Shown here one piece after another: positions 60,976 to 64,000 of a stretch of 64,000 bases of DNA. Source of the DNA: PZPK01 sp965230795 (lineage in GTDB: Bacteria > Pseudomonadota > Gammaproteobacteria > Pseudomonadales > Oleiphilaceae); assembly GCA_965230795.1 (NCBI GenBank), contig OZ246020.1, forward strand, positions 3,534,001-3,598,000, written 5' to 3'. The translations under genes and the position numbers were made by a program. The first letter of the stretch is position 1; each line of letters opens with the position of its first letter. Below the pieces are notes generated by a model, which was given only the letters and a program-made list of their open reading frames with translations, was not told where the DNA came from and searched no databases.

Positions 60976-61623
60976 ATGATTACGCCCGAAGCACGTCTGG
61001 TTCAGGAAACGCTGATTGAAAAAGGTCTGGAAACGCCGCTGGTACCCAGCGCACTCAACGATGAACAGAAGTACGAACGCATCAAGGGGCTACTCACCGA
61101 AGTGGTCGCCACGCTGGGACTGGACCTGAACGACGACAGTCTTCAGGAAACCCCGCATCGCATTGCGAAGATGTATGTGCACGAGATTTTCTCGGGACTG
61201 GACTACGCCAATTTCCCGAAGATCGCGGTGATTGAAAATAAAATGGGCGTGGATGAAATGGTCAAGGTCAAGGACATCAGCCTGACCAGCACCTGCGAAC
61301 ACCATTTCGTGACCATCGATGGCGCCGCTAAAGTGGCCTATATTCCCGACAGGAAAATCATCGGCCTGTCGAAAATCAATCGCATCGTACGCTTCTTTGC
61401 CCGGCGGCCCCAGGTGCAGGAACGACTGACCCAGCAAATACTGGTCGCCCTGCAAACCCTGCTGGAAACCGACAATGTTGCGGTGTCCATCAACGCCACC
61501 CATTATTGCGTGAAGTCCCGCGGTATCATGGACGTCAATTCTGCGACCTCCACCACTGCGCTCGGTGGCAGTTTCAAGAACAACGTTCACACCCGCGCCG
61601 AATTTCTGAATGGAAACCATTGA
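60976..61623 (+). CDS. folE: GTP cyclohydrolase I
   Basis: FolE makes dihydroneopterin triphosphate from GTP, the entry to pterins and folates. The 215-residue sequence has DISLTSTCEHHFVTIDGAA (zinc Cys and His), GLSKINRIVRFFARRPQVQE and INATHYCVKSRGIMD. AAGGAG lies eight bases before the ATG at 60976. The start of folM lies one base past its stop. It is probably an extra, light-island copy; the main folate copy would be elsewhere. Confidence 0.94.
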   Translation: MITPEARLVQETLIEKGLETPLVPSALNDEQKYERIKGLLTEVVATLGLDLNDDSLQETPHRIAKMYVHEIFSGLDYANFPKIAVIENKMGVDEMVKVKDISLTSTCEHHFVTIDGAAKVAYIPDRKIIGLSKINRIVRFFARRPQVQERLTQQILVALQTLLETDNVAVSINATHYCVKSRGIMDVNSATSTTALGGSFKNNVHTRAEFLNGNH

Positions 61624-61624
61624 G

Positions 61625-62341
61625 ATGCCAGATCCCATATTGATCACAGGCGTGGGCAAACGGCTGGGGCTGGCCTTGGCAAAACACCTGTTACAGCGCG
61701 ACATTCCAGTCATTGGCACCTATCGCCGTCACTATGACAGTATCGATGAACTCGCCGGCATGGGTGCAGAATTGCATCCCTGTGACTTCAATGACGCAGA
61801 ACAACTGGACGCCCTGATTGCAAGGCTTTGCGCGAACCACAACAGCCTGCGCGGCATTGTTCACAATGCCTCGGACTGGCTTCCGGACAAGAGCGATATG
61901 CCGCCCGCGCTAGTCATGGAGCGCATGATGCACATTCATGCCAAGGTCCCCTACCAGCTAAACTTTGCTTTACGCCATTTACTGGAACAGTCACGCCAAA
62001 CACATGCCGACATCATCCATATCTCCGATTTCGTCGCCCAGACTGGCAGTAAAAAACACATGGCCTACGCTGCCAGCAAAGCGGCTCTGGAAAATTTGAC
62101 GCTGTCATTTGCCAGCCTGCTCGCTCCCAAGGTCAAAGTGAATGCCATTGCTCCGGCACTGATGCTGTTCAACGAGCATGATGATGAGGCCTATCGCAAG
62201 AAAGCTCTGGGCAAAGCCCTGCTGCAACGGGAAGGCGGCGAAGCGGAGTTTATACGCGCTGTCGACTATCTGCTTGGCAGCGAATACATCACCGGCCGTG
62301 TACTCAGTCTGGATGGCGGGCGACACCTGAAACGATCCTGA
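61625..62341 (+). CDS. folM: Dihydromonapterin reductase
   Basis: FolM is a short-chain dehydrogenase that reduces dihydromonapterin to tetrahydromonapterin with NADPH. The 238-residue protein matches E. coli FolM: ILITGVGKRLGLALAKHLL, YRRHYDSIDEL, the active-site Y-x3-K in MAYAASKAALENLT and the signature APALMLFNEHDDEAYRKKAL with LSLDGGRHLK at the end. With FolX and FolE it completes the path from GTP, except for a phosphatase step. The product is known as the cofactor of phenylalanine hydroxylase in Pseudomonas. Confidence 0.9.
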   Translation: MPDPILITGVGKRLGLALAKHLLQRDIPVIGTYRRHYDSIDELAGMGAELHPCDFNDAEQLDALIARLCANHNSLRGIVHNASDWLPDKSDMPPALVMERMMHIHAKVPYQLNFALRHLLEQSRQTHADIIHISDFVAQTGSKKHMAYAASKAALENLTLSFASLLAPKVKVNAIAPALMLFNEHDDEAYRKKALGKALLQREGGEAEFIRAVDYLLGSEYITGRVLSLDGGRHLKRS

Positions 62342-62361
62342 GACATCACTGAAAACAAGAC

Positions 62362-63924
62362 ATGCCGGAAGCGAAACGCTACACCCGACTCCGCCTGATT
62401 CTGGGCGATCAGCTTAATGCCTCCCACAGCTGGTTCCGGGAATGCGACGATCACACCCTCTACCTGATCGCCGAGTTAGCGCAGGAAACCACCTACGTCC
62501 GCCATCATGTGCAGAAGATCTGTGCCTTCTTTGCTGCCATGGCGCATTTTGCTGAAGCCCTGAAGCAAGCCGGACATCAGGTCCTGCATTTGACGCTGGA
62601 TGACACCCGGGACGACAAAAGCCTGCCCGCCCTGCTCGATCGCCTGATCCGACGCTATGGCATAGAGCATGTGGAATATCAGCGCCCGGATGAATACCGC
62701 CTGCTGGTTCAGCTGCAGGATCTGGCGCTCCCCGAACAGGTCACTGTGCACGAATGCGACACCGAACATTTCCTGCTGGATTTCAGCGAACTCGTCAAAG
62801 CGACCCCGCCTCAGCGGCATACCCGCATGGAAAGTTTTTACCGGAAACTGCGCAAACGCTTCGACATTCTGATGCAGGATGGTGAACCCGAGGGTGGCCA
62901 GTGGAACTTCGACAAAGACAATCGAAAGCCTCTCAAACCTGACGACCTGGATGCCATACCCGCTCCGCTGACATTCAGCAATGGCGTCAGCACTATCCTT
63001 GATCGCCTGCAACGACATAAGGTCGATACCTTCGGTACAGCCACAGCAACGCTGTTATGGCCCGTCACCCGGAAACAGGCCCTGGCGCTGTTGCATTATT
63101 TCTGCGATCACCTCCTGCCCCGCTTTGGTCATTTCCAGGACGCGATGACGGCGCGTTCACCCCATGCCTGGAGCCTGTATCACTCACGATTGTCATATGC
63201 CATGAACGCAAAAATTCTCTCGCCGCTTCAGGTGATCGAGACAGCGATCAAAGCCTATCGGGCGCGCCCCGATGAGATTGATATCGCCCAGATAGAAGGC
63301 TTTGTGCGGCAGATACTGGGTTGGCGTGAATATGTTCGCAGTGTGTATTGGGCAAACATGCCCCGCTATCAAGACCTCAATGCCCTGGAGGCCGAACGCG
63401 ATCTACCTGAATTCTACTGGACAGGCGACACGCGGATGCATTGCATGGCTCAAGCCATCGGACAATCCCTTGAGCATGCCTACGCCCATCATATTCAGCG
63501 ACTGATGATCACCGGCAACTTTGCCACGCTCTTCGGCATGCACCCAGACCAGGTCGATGCCTGGTACTTGGGCATCTATATCGATGCCATTGAATGGGTA
63601 GAGATGCCGAACACACGTGGCATGAGCCAGTTTGCCGACGGCGGCTTAATCGCCACCAAACCCTATGTATCCGGCGGCAACTACATCAACAAGATGAGCG
63701 ATTACTGCAAGGACTGTCACTACGACATACGCGACAACAACGGTGACAAGGCCTGCCCCTTCAACAGTCTGTACTGGCATTTCATGGACCGGCACCGGCA
63801 ACGCTTCGACAACAATCCCCGCATTGGCATGATCTACCGCACCTGGGACAAAAAGTCGGACGAAGATCGTCAAGCCACGCTTGCCCGCGCGGGGTGGTGT
63901 CTGAAGAATCTGGATTCCCTATAG
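62362..63924 (+). CDS. Iron-sulfur (6-4)-type photolyase/cryptochrome (FeS-BCP)
   Basis: The 520-residue protein belongs to the bacterial iron-sulfur photolyase group (PhrB/CryB type). Cluster ligands are C361 (RMHCMAQ), C449 and C452 (YCKDCHYD) and C465 (KACPFN). Each lies exactly 11 positions after C350, C438, C441 and C454 of Agrobacterium PhrB. The FAD half includes WREYVRSVYW and the ITGNFATLFGMHPDQVDAWY segment. Such enzymes repair (6-4) photoproducts and use a ribityllumazine antenna. It ends the pterin operon; LitR-controlled folE-cryB pairs are known in Pseudomonas putida. Confidence 0.92.
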   Translation: MPEAKRYTRLRLILGDQLNASHSWFRECDDHTLYLIAELAQETTYVRHHVQKICAFFAAMAHFAEALKQAGHQVLHLTLDDTRDDKSLPALLDRLIRRYGIEHVEYQRPDEYRLLVQLQDLALPEQVTVHECDTEHFLLDFSELVKATPPQRHTRMESFYRKLRKRFDILMQDGEPEGGQWNFDKDNRKPLKPDDLDAIPAPLTFSNGVSTILDRLQRHKVDTFGTATATLLWPVTRKQALALLHYFCDHLLPRFGHFQDAMTARSPHAWSLYHSRLSYAMNAKILSPLQVIETAIKAYRARPDEIDIAQIEGFVRQILGWREYVRSVYWANMPRYQDLNALEAERDLPEFYWTGDTRMHCMAQAIGQSLEHAYAHHIQRLMITGNFATLFGMHPDQVDAWYLGIYIDAIEWVEMPNTRGMSQFADGGLIATKPYVSGGNYINKMSDYCKDCHYDIRDNNGDKACPFNSLYWHFMDRHRQRFDNNPRIGMIYRTWDKKSDEDRQATLARAGWCLKNLDSL

Positions 63925-64000
63925 CCAAGCACGTGGGCGCGGATCTGGCGGCAAGAGATTCTGCTGTAGAGGCAAAGCGGACATGGCGCCAGACTGTGCT

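Overview
The window reads as chromosomal DNA of a free-living, probably marine or halotolerant gammaproteobacterium of moderate GC content. Supporting this are the ectoine genes with an EctR-type MarR regulator, FolX and FolM close to the E. coli enzymes, GlxA- and OruR-type AraC regulators, a CZB chemoreceptor, several cyclic-di-GMP proteins, and fatty-acid and ketone catabolism genes. No rRNA, tRNA, CRISPR array, phage gene or intact transposase was seen. I do not assign a genus.

Layout. 0-7 kb: a DUF2452 protein, a di-zinc M42-like peptidase, a divergent DJ-1/PfpI and GlxA pair, two orphan periplasmic binding proteins, and an unusual SGNH/methyltransferase-like fusion. 7-15 kb: signalling genes (an intact HD-GYP protein divergent from a soluble CZB chemoreceptor, and later a degenerate HD-GYP protein) around a GCS2-type ligase, an aspartoacylase-family enzyme and a lipoprotein. 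14.8-21.3 kb: the ectoine locus ectR-cheW <-> ectB-[MITE-like element]-ectC-ask, followed by a TPR membrane protein and a small STN-domain protein. ectA is not present. Three near-copies of the published EctR operator lie between cheW and ectB. 21-38 kb: lipid and ketone metabolism, including a secreted lipase with a divergent AraC regulator and a 21-bp direct repeat, and a Baeyer-Villiger monooxygenase/esterase/acyl-CoA ligase group with its own AraC regulator. A hybrid kinase, a MAPEG protein, a second GlxA regulator and two more binding proteins are also here. 38.8-51 kb: a PhoD phosphatase behind a candidate PHO box, a PAS protein ending in a CheZ-like CheY-binding peptide, a tandem Usp protein, an RND pump, a diguanylate cyclase, hydrolases and a HAD phosphatase.

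51-64 kb looks like a light and photo-oxidative stress island. It holds a CRY-DASH protein, a second cryptochrome/photolyase and a DUF2256 zinc protein in one overlapping operon. A sigma-70 factor with a rebuilt -10 recognition helix and an exported glutathione peroxidase-like protein follow. Small membrane and redox genes come next, then a folX-folE-folM operon whose last gene is an iron-sulfur (6-4)-type photolyase. DNA repair, pterin supply and a dedicated sigma factor lie together here. No LitR/CarH-type photoreceptor regulator is visible, so the sigma factor is the obvious candidate controller.

The strongest leads are the sigma-cryptochrome-pterin island, the CheZ-tailed PAS protein, and the ectoine operon without ectA. 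Many starts were moved downstream of the longest reading frame on signal-peptide, domain or ribosome-binding-site grounds, as noted in each entry.
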